Source of the DNA: Chromatiales bacterium
GTDB taxonomy: Bacteria; Pseudomonadota; Gammaproteobacteria; SZUA-152
Assembly (NCBI GenBank): GCA_026982555.1
Contig: JALSGT010000123.1
Span: 1 to 48,051 of the forward strand
Length of the DNA: 48,051 nt
Reading direction: 5' to 3'
A program made the position numbers and the translations under genes. The notes below the pieces were generated by a model. The model saw nothing but the letters and a program-made list of their open reading frames with translations, was not told where the DNA came from and made no database searches. Of the stretch, positions 1-8,584 are shown piece after piece (position 1 is the stretch's first letter; each line of letters starts with the position of its first letter).

Positions 1-64
1 TGGCTGCGACGATGGCTACGACAACGGCCAACAGACTCTTTGCCATGTAGATGAACATGTTCAT
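1..64 (-). CDS. Start of a truncated membrane or exported protein
   Basis: Only the first 21 codons are inside the window; the gene runs off the left edge. The frame opens with ATG at 64, preceded on the minus strand by AGGA at a good distance. The predicted N-terminus is Met-Asn-Met-Phe-Ile-Tyr followed by a Lys and a run of Leu/Val/Ala, which looks like a membrane anchor or signal peptide. A second ATG lies two codons in. The gene sits 108 bp downstream of the LysR regulator on the same strand, so the regulator may control it, but nothing identifies its function. Confidence 0.4.
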   Translation of the reverse strand, partial: MNMFIYMAKSLLAVVVAIVAA

Positions 65-172
65 TTTCCTGTCCGGTCTCCGCCAGCGTTGTGACAATCA
101 ATAACCGTTTTTTTTCACCAGACTCATGTTACCCAATGTTGGCTTTTCACACCCTAGACCAACGATGGTTGA

Positions 173-1099
173 TCATTCGTTGTCTGCTTTGTGACTTTCA
201 CAATAGTTACGCGCAAATTCCAGCAGTTCATCCATGGCGCATTGACGAAACTTGTGTTTTTGATGCACAAACGAGAAGGGACGCTCCAGTGGCGGATCCA
301 GTTCCAGCACGTCAACCGAGCCCAGCTTGATCTCTTTCAACAGGGTGGCGCGTGAAACAATGCTGACCCCAATACCAGCTTCTACGGCACCTTTGAGGGC
401 TTCCAGACTGCCCAGTTCCATAATGATGTTGAGCTGAGCCGGATCTACACCGGATTCCCTGAGATACTCCATAATCACTTCACGGGTGCCTGAGCCTTCT
501 TCACGACAGATAAAGGGGTAATTCAGAATGGCCTGTACCGGAATTTTGTGACCCTGTTTATCTCCCAGATTGCTCAGCTCATGCCCCGGCGGGGTAATGG
601 CCACCAGACGATCTGTACGGCAAGGTTCCACCGCCAGGTTTTTGTTATTCACCGGAGCTTCCACTACACCCAGGTCAATGACGTTATTTTCCACCATGGA
701 AACAATGCCATCAGTGTTGGATACTTTGAGTCGGATATTAACGTCGGGGTATTTTTCTTTGAAATCACCCAGCAACGCTGGCAGCATGTATTCTGCAATG
801 GTGGTGCTGGCACCAAGAATCAGTACACCACTGATTTCACCGGTGAGTTCCCGCACACTGTTTTCCATATCGGCATAAATGGCGAAGATTTTTTCAGCAT
901 GGAAGTACACCCGTTCACCGGCTGCGGTGAGGCTGATTTTATTGTGCGTACGGTCAAACAACCGGGTATTGAAATGCTCCTCCAACTGGCGCACCTGAAA
1001 GGTCACTGCGGGTTGGGTCATGTGAAGGGATTCGGCAGCTTTGGTGAAACTCAACAAGCGTGCCACGCTGTAAAACACTTGCAGTCTGCGGTCGGCCAT
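173..1099 (-). CDS. LysR-family transcriptional regulator (CysL/CbbR-like)
   Basis: DNA-binding transcription factor of 308 aa, the normal LysR length. The N-terminal winged helix-turn-helix is clear at about residues 1-60 (SFTKAAESLHMTQPAVTFQ, then LEEHFNTRLFDR). The rest is a two-lobed periplasmic-binding-like effector domain beginning with the typical G-x-L-x-L-GAS-T-T stretch, which resembles the CysL/CbbR/YeiE type. I start it at ATG 1099 (MADRRLQVFYSVA). The frame extends 25 codons further upstream, but those codons do not look like this family. The effector is unknown. Regulators of this subgroup often control carbon, sulfur or nitrogen genes next to them; here the candidate target is the truncated downstream gene or the efflux operon upstream. 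Confidence 0.85.
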   Translation of the reverse strand: MADRRLQVFYSVARLLSFTKAAESLHMTQPAVTFQVRQLEEHFNTRLFDRTHNKISLTAAGERVYFHAEKIFAIYADMENSVRELTGEISGVLILGASTTIAEYMLPALLGDFKEKYPDVNIRLKVSNTDGIVSMVENNVIDLGVVEAPVNNKNLAVEPCRTDRLVAITPPGHELSNLGDKQGHKIPVQAILNYPFICREEGSGTREVIMEYLRESGVDPAQLNIIMELGSLEALKGAVEAGIGVSIVSRATLLKEIKLGSVDVLELDPPLERPFSFVHQKHKFRQCAMDELLEFARNYCESHKADNE

Positions 1100-1248
1100 G
1101 ATCGAAGTATTATCTCTTTGCGGGTGAATGGTTTTTTTAAAACAGTCGCCAGTAGCAATTAACCATAGCAGCAATTAACCTGGGTAATACAAATATTCAC
1201 ACAATTTATCTGCCGGATCGATATCTCTGTGTGGGTGGTCTTATCGGT

Positions 1249-4200
1249 CTATCCTACCTGACGTTTATACTGAAATGCGTAATACATGACCGGAATAACC
1301 ACCAGTGTAAGCAGGGTCGAAATCAAAATACCAAAAATCAGCGAAATCGCCAAACCACTGAAAATAGGATCATCAAGAATAAACAATGCGCCCAGCATGG
1401 CAGCCAGGCCCGTGAGCACGATGGGTTTGGCGCGCACGGCACCGGCCCGCAATACCGCTTCTTCCAGAGCCATTCCTGCGGCTACCTGTTGCTGAATAAA
1501 GTCCACCAGCAATATCGAGTTACGCACGATAATGCCCATTAATGCGATCATGCCGATCATTGAGGTTGCGGTGTATTGTTCACCAAGCAGTGCATGTCCC
1601 GGCATGACGCCGATAATGGTGAGCGGAATGGGTGCCATGATAATCAGCGGCACGAGATAGGAGCGAAACTGCGCCACCACCAGCAGGTAGATCAATATAA
1701 TACCCACGCCGTAGGCGATGCCCATGTCACGAAATGTTTCAAACGTAATTTGCCACTCACCATCCCATTTGAGACTGTAATCATAGGGATTTTCCGGTTG
1801 TGCGAAGAAGTATTGTGTCAGTGGTCCGGCGGCCGTCTGAACCTGCTCACCCAGTTGCGCGGCAATATCAAACATGCCGTATAACGGACTGTCCAGTTTA
1901 CCTGCCAGATCCCCGGTAACAAACACCACAGGCAACAGGTCTTTGTGATAAATTGCCTGTTCCCGTGTACTGTGCTCTATGGTGATTACATCAGTCAGTG
2001 ACACCAGTGCACCGGCTTTTCCATTGATGTTTTCACGCAGGTCTGCCCGCACTTTCAATGATGACAGTGATGCAATGTCCGTCTTGTCAGCAACAGCAAA
2101 CTCAATGCGAATCGGTACGGGATATTTCACCTGCGCACTGTGCAGGTAGCTGACATCTTCGCCATTCAGCGCCATGGCAATCGCCGCCACTACGTTTTGC
2201 TGCGACACACCCAGCAGTGCGGCTTTGGCACGATCCACTTTCACGATCAGTCGCGGCGCTTGTGTTTCCACACTGTCATCCACATCCACTACGTCTGCGG
2301 TGTTCTCAAAAACGGCACGTACCTGTTGGGCGACCTGTCGCTGACCCTCATAATCAATGCCGTAAATTTCTGCCACCAGCGGTGCCTGTACGGGCGGGCC
2401 CGGTGGCACTTCCACCACTTTTACATTGGCGTTGAGGCGTTGGCCTATCTCTGCCAGCGGCGCACGCACCGCTGCTGCAATATCATGACTCTTGCGTTCA
2501 CGCTCATGTTTGGGTGCCAGATTAACCTGCACATCACCCACGTTGGCACCCCGGCGTAAATAATACTGGCGCACCAGTCCATTAAAATTGATCGGTGAGG
2601 CTGTGCCTGCATAAGCCTGATAGTTTTCCACCTCCGGCACTGTCACCAGATAATCACCAATCTCACGCAATACCCGCGCCGTTTCTTCAACGCTGCTGCC
2701 TTCCGGCATATCCACCACCACCTGAAATTCAGACTTGTTATCAAACGGCAGCATTTTCAGCACCACCAGTTTAAAAACCGGCAGCGCGACGGAAATACCG
2801 ATTAACAACACAATCACCATCAACAGCAACCAACGATATGAGCGTCCCTTGTGGCCTCGTAACATCGGTCCCATAAAACGCTGAAATAAAGTGAACAACG
2901 TGCTGTTGTCTTCGTTGTTTGCTGTTTCTGCGTTATCTGTTTTACGGTGCTGTTTACGCTGCAACAGCTTGCAGGCCATCCATGGCGTCACCACAAAAGC
3001 CACGGCCAATGAAATCAACATGCCCATGCTGGCATTAATGGGAATGGGGCTCATATACGGCCCCATGAGGCCGCTGACAAAAGCCATGGGCAACAATGCG
3101 GCGATCACGGCAAAGGTTGCCAGAATGGTCGGGCCGCCCACTTCATCCACCGCCAGCGGAATAATTTCGCGCAGGCTTTTATCGCTCATTTTCATATGGC
3201 GATGGATATTTTCCACCACCACAATGGCGTCATCTACCAGAATGCCAATGGAAAAAATCAGTGCAAACAACGATACCCGGTTAATGGTAAAACCCCAGGC
3301 CCAGGAGGCAAACAGCGTGGCTGCCAGCGTAATCACCACCGCTGCACCCACAATGAACGCTTCACGCAGCCCCAGCGTAAACAACACCAGCAACACGACA
3401 AAACCGGTGGCAAACACCAGTTTGCCAATCAGTTTTTGCGCTTTGTCGTTGGCGGTGGCGCCATAGTTACGGGTCACTGTGGCATGAACACCATCCGGCA
3501 CAAACGTGCCTTTCAGTTGTTTAAAACGGTTAATGACCTTGTTGGCCACATCTACCGCATTCATACCGGGCTTTTTGGCAACCGCCACCGTCACGGCCGG
3601 GTGCTCCCCTTGCGCATCGCCTGACCAGACATAGTGCTCAGGCTGATCAGCACCCAAACGCACCTCCGCCACATCGGATAAACGAATGGGTCGGCCATCA
3701 CGCACACCCACTATCAGCGCACCCACCTCATCAGCATTCGCCAGAAATTGTCCTGCATGAACGGGAATTTCCGTATTTTCTGCCACCAGTTCACCCGCAT
3801 GTTGCGAGTGATTGGCCATTTGCAAAGTACGGCGTAAATCATCCAGCGCGATACCATAACCCGATAACCGGGCTGCATCCGGCAATACACGCACGACCCG
3901 GTCCGCACCACCAACGGTATAAATATCCCGCGTACCCGGCACCCGTTTCAGCTCGGCTTCAATGGCGTGCGCCACCTGTTGTAATTCATAAGTACCCGTG
4001 GATGTATCTTCACTCCACAGCGTGAGGGTAACAATAGGCACATCATCAATACCCTTGGGTTTGATAATCGGCTGTCCGACACCCAGATTTTTGGGTAACC
4101 AGTCCTGGTTAGAATAAATCGCGTTGTACAAACGCACGATAGCCTGAGTGCGGTCTTCACCCACTTCAAACTGCACACTGAGCACTGACTGCCCCAGGCG

Positions 4201-4473
4201 GGAAACGGAATAAACGTGTTTGATGCCGGAGATTTCCGACAGAATCTGCTCAGCGGGCGTACTCACCAGTTTCTCAACTTCCTGCGCACTGGCACCCGGA
4301 AAAGCAATAAACACATTGGCAAAAGTCACATTAATTTGCGGCTCTTCTTCACGCGGTGTCACCAGTACCGCAAACACCCCCAGCAATAAACCCACCAACG
4401 CCAGCAATGGCGTGATTTCAGAGACCAAAAACGTGTTGGCTATGCGCCCGGACAAACCCGGTTTTGTATTCAT
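1249..4473 (-). CDS. RND-family efflux permease (AcrB/MexB-like)
   Basis: Inner-membrane proton-driven exporter of about 1074 aa, full length for the hydrophobe/amphiphile RND family. Visible features are an N-terminal membrane segment (TPLLALVGLLLGVFAVLVTP) and the porter-domain opening with FPGASAQEVEKLV. The TM4 motif GILVDDAIVVVENI carries the two Asp residues used for proton relay. A second transporter repeat ends in hydrophobic helices near the C-terminus. The start at 4473 follows AGGA at good spacing; the frame is open seven codons further upstream, into the preceding gene. It begins 10 bp after the membrane-fusion gene, so the two form an operon. No outer-membrane TolC-type partner is present here. 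The substrate cannot be read from the sequence. Confidence 0.9.
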   Translation of the reverse strand: MNTKPGLSGRIANTFLVSEITPLLALVGLLLGVFAVLVTPREEEPQINVTFANVFIAFPGASAQEVEKLVSTPAEQILSEISGIKHVYSVSRLGQSVLSVQFEVGEDRTQAIVRLYNAIYSNQDWLPKNLGVGQPIIKPKGIDDVPIVTLTLWSEDTSTGTYELQQVAHAIEAELKRVPGTRDIYTVGGADRVVRVLPDAARLSGYGIALDDLRRTLQMANHSQHAGELVAENTEIPVHAGQFLANADEVGALIVGVRDGRPIRLSDVAEVRLGADQPEHYVWSGDAQGEHPAVTVAVAKKPGMNAVDVANKVINRFKQLKGTFVPDGVHATVTRNYGATANDKAQKLIGKLVFATGFVVLLVLFTLGLREAFIVGAAVVITLAATLFASWAWGFTINRVSLFALIFSIGILVDDAIVVVENIHRHMKMSDKSLREIIPLAVDEVGGPTILATFAVIAALLPMAFVSGLMGPYMSPIPINASMGMLISLAVAFVVTPWMACKLLQRKQHRKTDNAETANNEDNSTLFTLFQRFMGPMLRGHKGRSYRWLLLMVIVLLIGISVALPVFKLVVLKMLPFDNKSEFQVVVDMPEGSSVEETARVLREIGDYLVTVPEVENYQAYAGTASPINFNGLVRQYYLRRGANVGDVQVNLAPKHERERKSHDIAAAVRAPLAEIGQRLNANVKVVEVPPGPPVQAPLVAEIYGIDYEGQRQVAQQVRAVFENTADVVDVDDSVETQAPRLIVKVDRAKAALLGVSQQNVVAAIAMALNGEDVSYLHSAQVKYPVPIRIEFAVADKTDIASLSSLKVRADLRENINGKAGALVSLTDVITIEHSTREQAIYHKDLLPVVFVTGDLAGKLDSPLYGMFDIAAQLGEQVQTAAGPLTQYFFAQPENPYDYSLKWDGEWQITFETFRDMGIAYGVGIILIYLLVVAQFRSYLVPLIIMAPIPLTIIGVMPGHALLGEQYTATSMIGMIALMGIIVRNSILLVDFIQQQVAAGMALEEAVLRAGAVRAKPIVLTGLAAMLGALFILDDPIFSGLAISLIFGILISTLLTLVVIPVMYYAFQYKRQVG

Positions 4474-4483
4474 TGGCACCGTC

Positions 4484-5563
4484 CTATCGGGCACGTTGTG
4501 CTTTTAGCAACACACCCGCCTTCACCGGAAACAGCGCCACCTGCTCCCCAGCTTCCAGCCCCGCCAGCACTTCAACGGTTTTTTCTGCCTCACCCTCCGC
4601 AAACGACCGGCCAATACGCACCGCCCGAAAACCCACCTGCCCCTGCGCATCAATCACATACACTGCCGTTACCTCACTGCGATGCACCACGGCACGGGCA
4701 GGCATGAGCAAACGCGGTTTTTCACCCGTCACAAAATACGCCTTCGCAAACATGCCGGGATAAAACCCGGCAGGTACTGATGATAATTCCGCACGCACGG
4801 TAAAATTATGGCTGGCCGCATCGGCGTAGGGGTAGACGGTAATATCTTGACTGATAACAGGCTCGGCATGATCAATACTGATACGCACCTCACCATGCTG
4901 ACGCACGGCGGCCACTATCGACTGCGGCACACTCGTTGTCGCCCGTAATTTTGCCAGAGAAAACCCTGTCATCAGCGGCGTACCCGGACGCACCCGTTCA
5001 CCCACACTGACATGACGCTTCACCACGATACCGGCATAAGGCGCACGCACCACCGTATACTCCAGTTGCTGGCGTGCCTCCCTGAGATCAGCCTCCGCAG
5101 CCTTTACCCGCTGCTCTGCTGCCTTGAGATCAGCACTGCTTTTATCCAGTGCAGATTTGGCCACCAACTTGCGGGCAAACACAGACTGTATGCGCGTATG
5201 CTCGGCCTGCGCCTGAACAAGACGCGCCAGTGCCTCTTTTTGTCCCGCCTCCGCACGCGCCAGCCCGGCCTGCTGCTCTTTGTCGGTAAACCGCAGCAAA
5301 ACATCGCCCTGCGCCACCACATCATCCACATCAAAAAAAATCTGTTTGATACGCCCCGTGGTCTCAGCCGCCAGCGTCGCCTGATGCACAGCCTCGATCA
5401 GCGCATCAGTAACAAAAATATCCGGCTTCACCCGTTGCTCAACCGTCGCCACAGCGAGAGGATCCGCAGCAAAACCCGGCACTGATATCAACATCCATAC
5501 CGGCAGAACAACCATTATCCCACGCCACCAATACCGTGGAAAAATCGCGCACTGTCTCACCAT
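4484..5563 (-). CDS. RND efflux periplasmic adaptor (membrane fusion protein)
   Basis: Periplasmic adaptor subunit, 359 aa, that would link the RND permease encoded directly downstream to an outer-membrane channel. An N-terminal signal-like helix (GIMVVLPVWMLISVPGFAAD) is followed by a lipoyl half-motif (AAETTGRIKQIFFDVDDVVAQGDVLLRF). A Gln/Ala/Glu-rich alpha-hairpin coiled coil covers about residues 90-170, and the second lipoyl half (VVRAPYAGIVVKRHVSVGERV) and beta-barrel domain follow, in the standard order. I start it at ATG 5563, which has GGGAG about nine bases upstream; an in-frame start 45 bases earlier lacks such a site. The operon order adaptor then permease is the usual one. Confidence 0.88.
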   Translation of the reverse strand: MVRQCAIFPRYWWRGIMVVLPVWMLISVPGFAADPLAVATVEQRVKPDIFVTDALIEAVHQATLAAETTGRIKQIFFDVDDVVAQGDVLLRFTDKEQQAGLARAEAGQKEALARLVQAQAEHTRIQSVFARKLVAKSALDKSSADLKAAEQRVKAAEADLREARQQLEYTVVRAPYAGIVVKRHVSVGERVRPGTPLMTGFSLAKLRATTSVPQSIVAAVRQHGEVRISIDHAEPVISQDITVYPYADAASHNFTVRAELSSVPAGFYPGMFAKAYFVTGEKPRLLMPARAVVHRSEVTAVYVIDAQGQVGFRAVRIGRSFAEGEAEKTVEVLAGLEAGEQVALFPVKAGVLLKAQRAR

Positions 5564-6449
5564 AATCAACACTCCCTGCAAACAATGAACGGGCACGGGC
5601 ACGACCACACACCGGCCCCTGCCAAAAATAAACGAATCAATAGCGTAGCAGTTTATTGTATATTAGGAAAGACTGATATAACTGAAACAGGGTTAACCCC
5701 GGCACAAACAACAAACGCGGCGTACCGATCAACACCAACAGCAGAACGACCAGAAAAATCCAGCTCACACCGGATGGCCCAAAAATCAGCGTTATCAGAA
5801 AAAATGCAGGGCCGTAATTTTACTTTGCCGTTCTGGTCGGTGGTCTCGATCTCTGCTCCGCACTACTGCCATTAGGGTAAGTCAGATTTCTGTTTGTCGC
5901 AGGCTGGTGGTGAGCTTGCAAACCCCAACGTAGCCAATAGTGTTGACGCTTGAGATTTAGATACCCTGTCTGGCGCACACCAAACCCGACATTTCCAACA
6001 CTACAAAAATTGCTCAACCAGTAAAAATTTACGCCTTATTGAATACCGATTAAAGATCGAAAACCCCGTGTCGATAAAACGGCATCTATCTAGTAGACGA
6101 GTATACTCGGACACATGACCAATACAACATACAGCGATCACATGCGCATAAAGCAGTTTGTAGAAATATCCAGTAGTGTAATGATATACAATAGCAAGGT
6201 TATTTATTAAAACAGGGCCGATTCAGCAACAACATACAGAGACCATACAATTTTCACGGATGATAACTCAAAATCAGCTACCGATTTTTTTGATGGCGCA
6301 CCATGCAACAACCCAGGGCCGGCATTAACAAAAAAATAGCCGCGAAAATCAAAGGTCTTCAGAAAGGGATGAAAATCCAGTTATTCTTAACATAGAGTTA
6401 TTTGGTTTCTCACAACCACAACATAACATTAACAAACAGGAGTCAAACA
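5564..6449. other. 886-bp intergenic region, no convincing gene
   Basis: Divergent promoter region between the efflux operon (minus) and the Roadblock gene (plus). It is AT-rich. Short frames exist but have no ribosome binding site and no recognisable protein. It contains a 10-bp palindrome GGGTTAACCC at 5690-5699 near the efflux start and a 12-bp palindrome at 6098-6109. I could not assign a confident -35/-10 pair to either gene. Confidence 0.6.
6098..6109. promoter_or_regulatory. 12-bp perfect palindrome, possible operator
   Basis: CGAGTATACTCG reads the same on both strands and sits alone in a long non-coding stretch 340 bp upstream of the Roadblock gene. Its size suits a homodimeric repressor, but nothing shows binding. 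Low confidence. Confidence 0.25.
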
Positions 6450-6806
6450 ATGTCAACGACGAACATTTCACCCCTTACTGAAATCAAGGGATTTATTGGC
6501 GCATGTCTGGTGGATTCTGATACTGGCTTGGTAATGGTATCCAAGACTACAGGCAGACTGGACATGGAGCTTGCTGGTGCGGTTAACGCCGAAGTAGTAA
6601 AAGCAAAGCTGTCAGCAATTAAAACACTCGGGTTAAAAGAAGAAATTGAGGACATTCTGATTACTCTTGGGGGGCAATTCCACTTAATCCGCCCGCTTGC
6701 GAAAAATCCAACAATTTTTATCTATGTAGCACTGGATAGAAAAACAGCCAACCTCGGGATGGCCCGTATACAAGTCAAAAAAGTTGAGAATGACATTGTT
6801 TTTTGA
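6450..6806 (+). CDS. Roadblock/LC7-domain protein
   Basis: Small cytoplasmic protein of 118 aa with the Roadblock/LC7 fold across its whole length. An opening helix is followed by the strand/turn GACLVDSDTGLVMVSK, a long helix rich in Ala/Glu/Lys (residues about 40-65), and strands ending in FIYVALDRKTANLGMARIQVKKVE. Family members such as MglB regulate small Ras-like GTPases or act as dimeric scaffolds. No MglA-type GTPase gene is in the window, so its partner is unknown. The start at 6450 has AGGAG eight bases upstream. The gene stands alone, with a strong terminator-like hairpin just after it, so it is probably monocistronic. Confidence 0.75.
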   Translation: MSTTNISPLTEIKGFIGACLVDSDTGLVMVSKTTGRLDMELAGAVNAEVVKAKLSAIKTLGLKEEIEDILITLGGQFHLIRPLAKNPTIFIYVALDRKTANLGMARIQVKKVENDIVF

Positions 6807-6840
6807 GGAATAAGTCACCACAGCAAATGCTTAATTTATA

Positions 6841-6907
6841 TTTCACCGCGACGGAATGCGAAGACAATAATATATTTCTTTTTGCATCCGTTGCGGTGAA
6901 AATTTTT
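6841..6907 (+). terminator. Rho-independent terminator of the Roadblock gene
   Basis: The arms TTTCACCGCGACGGAATGC (6841-6859) and GCATCCGTTGCGGTGAAA (6884-6901) pair over about 18 positions with one mismatch and one bulge. The loop is about 24 nt and T5 follows at 6903-6907. It begins 34 bp after the stop codon. Confidence 0.7.
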
Positions 6908-7418
6908 CGCCATCAATATACCTCTGCATTGAAGGCTGTAACGAGTGATAGTACAAGCCATTAATTTTATACGCCTTGACATTTTTCGCGCTTAATTCAT
7001 ATTTTTCATCCTATATATACCCTCCTGATTCCTTCAGTTTTTTTCGATATGCCTTCGATGAAAGAGCAATCACAAACATGACATTTTTATACGGCACCCA
7101 CTCGGCCTTCTTTTCCTGGTCAGCAGCCCTACACGGACAGTCGTATTTATTTTCCGGGGAAGTGTGCTCTGACGATAATGGATAAATGATTTGTAGTGAC
7201 GCCGTCATTTGTCAGACCAACAATCTCAATATAAAATACGCCTCTGCACTTGGCTCACGACGACCTACCTGAATTAAATGCAGAGGCATGCAATAAAATT
7301 CGGCAACCTGGATAATAACTTTGAAATTACAGGCCAAAAATGTGCATAATCAAGTAGTATTGTATTGCATCCCTTCCATTAGCACATAGCAGACATCACT
7401 TGATTTAAGGATAAGACC
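6908..7418. other. 511-bp intergenic region with CCTCTGCA motifs
   Basis: No supportable gene: short frames on both strands near 6976-7208 have no ribosome binding site. The octamer CCTCTGCA occurs at 6921-6928 and 7241-7248, and inverted at 7279-7286. The region presumably carries the promoter of the nitrobindin-like/SprT pair, but no clear -35/-10 pair was found. Confidence 0.5.
7240..7287. repeat. 9-bp inverted repeat
   Basis: GCCTCTGCA at 7240-7248 pairs perfectly with TGCAGAGGC at 7279-7287 across a 30-nt spacer. It lies 132 bp before the nitrobindin-like gene. It could be an operator pair or a leader hairpin; it is not followed by a T-run. Confidence 0.4.
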
Positions 7419-7985
7419 ATGAATAATGAAACCGATTTTGATTACGGCCCCTTAACAGGCTTGATAGGCACCTGGAAAGGCGACAAGGGACTTGATGTCG
7501 CGCCAGAGCCGGATGGTGTCGAAAATAACCCTTATTATGAAACCATTATCTTTGAACCCATCGGTGACGTTACCAACGCAGAATCACAAATTTTAATGGC
7601 ACTGCACTATCGGCAAGTAGTACGTCGTAAATCCACCGACAAAGTGTTTCATGACGAAACCGGTTACTGGATGTGGGACTCACACAGCAAAACCATTATG
7701 CACTCGCTCACCATTCCCCGCGCTGTTTGTGTGTTGGCCGGCGGGAAACATTCGGGAGCAAAAAACGAGGATAATAGTGTCACGCTGGAGGTTTCCGCGA
7801 ATGTGAATGATGCACAATGGGGGATCATTCAGTCACCGTTTATGCAGGATAACGCACGCACCACAGAATTCCGGCATCACATCACCGTGGGCAATGGTAA
7901 GCTGTCCTATTCAGAAACCACTATCGTGGATATTTACGGCAAGGTTTTTGAACACACAGATGACAATGAATTATTATTGCAATGA
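7419..7985 (+). CDS. Nitrobindin-like heme-binding beta-barrel protein
   Basis: Protein of 188 aa of the nitrobindin/THAP4-C/DUF1794 family, ten-stranded beta-barrels of fatty-acid-binding-protein type that can bind heme. The family signature G-x-W-x-G-x-G appears as GTWKGDKG at residues 17-24. Near the C-terminus VFEHTDDNELLL contains His179 in the position usual for the proximal heme ligand (H-T-D...L). Family members bind ferric heme and react with NO or peroxynitrite; whether this one does is inferred. The start at 7419 has AAGGAT upstream. The stop overlaps the next gene's start by four bases (ATGA), so the two are translationally coupled. Confidence 0.72.
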   Translation: MNNETDFDYGPLTGLIGTWKGDKGLDVAPEPDGVENNPYYETIIFEPIGDVTNAESQILMALHYRQVVRRKSTDKVFHDETGYWMWDSHSKTIMHSLTIPRAVCVLAGGKHSGAKNEDNSVTLEVSANVNDAQWGIIQSPFMQDNARTTEFRHHITVGNGKLSYSETTIVDIYGKVFEHTDDNELLLQ

Positions 7986-8542
7986 ATCAAAAAATACCCG
8001 CCATTGACCCGATAACGCCTGGACAGCAGCAGCAGGTTATTGAACGCACTTCTGACCTGTTACAGCAATGTCAGAACCACTTCGGGCGGGCGTTCAAGCC
8101 TATTGATCTCCGCTTCGATTTGCGTGGCAGAAGCTCGGGCATGTATGTGCTAAAACACAAACAACGCTACCTCCGTTTTAACCCGTTCATTTTTGCAAAG
8201 TATTTTGATGACAATCTCGCGACGACTGTGCCTCATGAAGTCGCCCATTATGTTTCGGATATTTTATTTGGTATTAAAAATATCCGGCCCCATGGAAAAG
8301 AGTGGCAGGCCATCATGCATACACTGGGGGTGGAGCCTAAAGTAACCGGAAATTATAATCTCTCGGGAATACCGCTTAAACAACAACGCCGGTTTGCTTA
8401 TGCCTGTGGTTGCATGACGCATCAGCTGACAACGACCCGGCATAATAAAATAATAACGGGGAAAGCCCGTTATTATTGCCGGAAGTGTGACCGGCAATTA
8501 AGCCAAAAAAAATCAACCCAGCGGATTGCTGTCGCGCCATAA
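7982..8542 (+). CDS. SprT-like zinc metalloprotease family protein
   Basis: Protein of 186 aa with the SprT/Spartan-type core. The zinc-binding motif HEVAHY lies at residues 85-90 with catalytic Glu86, and a third histidine comes in HGKEW at residue 104. A C-terminal zinc ribbon uses Cys142, Cys144, Cys166 and Cys169. These residues are all present, so an active metalloprotease is plausible; in eukaryotes the family cuts DNA-protein crosslinks, while the role of bacterial SprT is poorly known. It overlaps the nitrobindin-like gene by 4 bp and is probably co-transcribed with it. Length is slightly above E. coli SprT. Confidence 0.82.
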   Translation: MNQKIPAIDPITPGQQQQVIERTSDLLQQCQNHFGRAFKPIDLRFDLRGRSSGMYVLKHKQRYLRFNPFIFAKYFDDNLATTVPHEVAHYVSDILFGIKNIRPHGKEWQAIMHTLGVEPKVTGNYNLSGIPLKQQRRFAYACGCMTHQLTTTRHNKIITGKARYYCRKCDRQLSQKKSTQRIAVAP

Positions 8543-8584
8543 CAAACCGGCCCCCGTCACCTGCTGCGTCCGACACTTCCCCCA

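Noticed and set aside
548..1162. 204-aa plus-strand frame
   Set aside because: It is opposite the LysR gene, which has clear domains; no ribosome binding site or family signal.
6976..7208. Short frames on both strands (69 and 65 aa)
   Set aside because: They overlap each other, have no ribosome binding site and do not look like known proteins.
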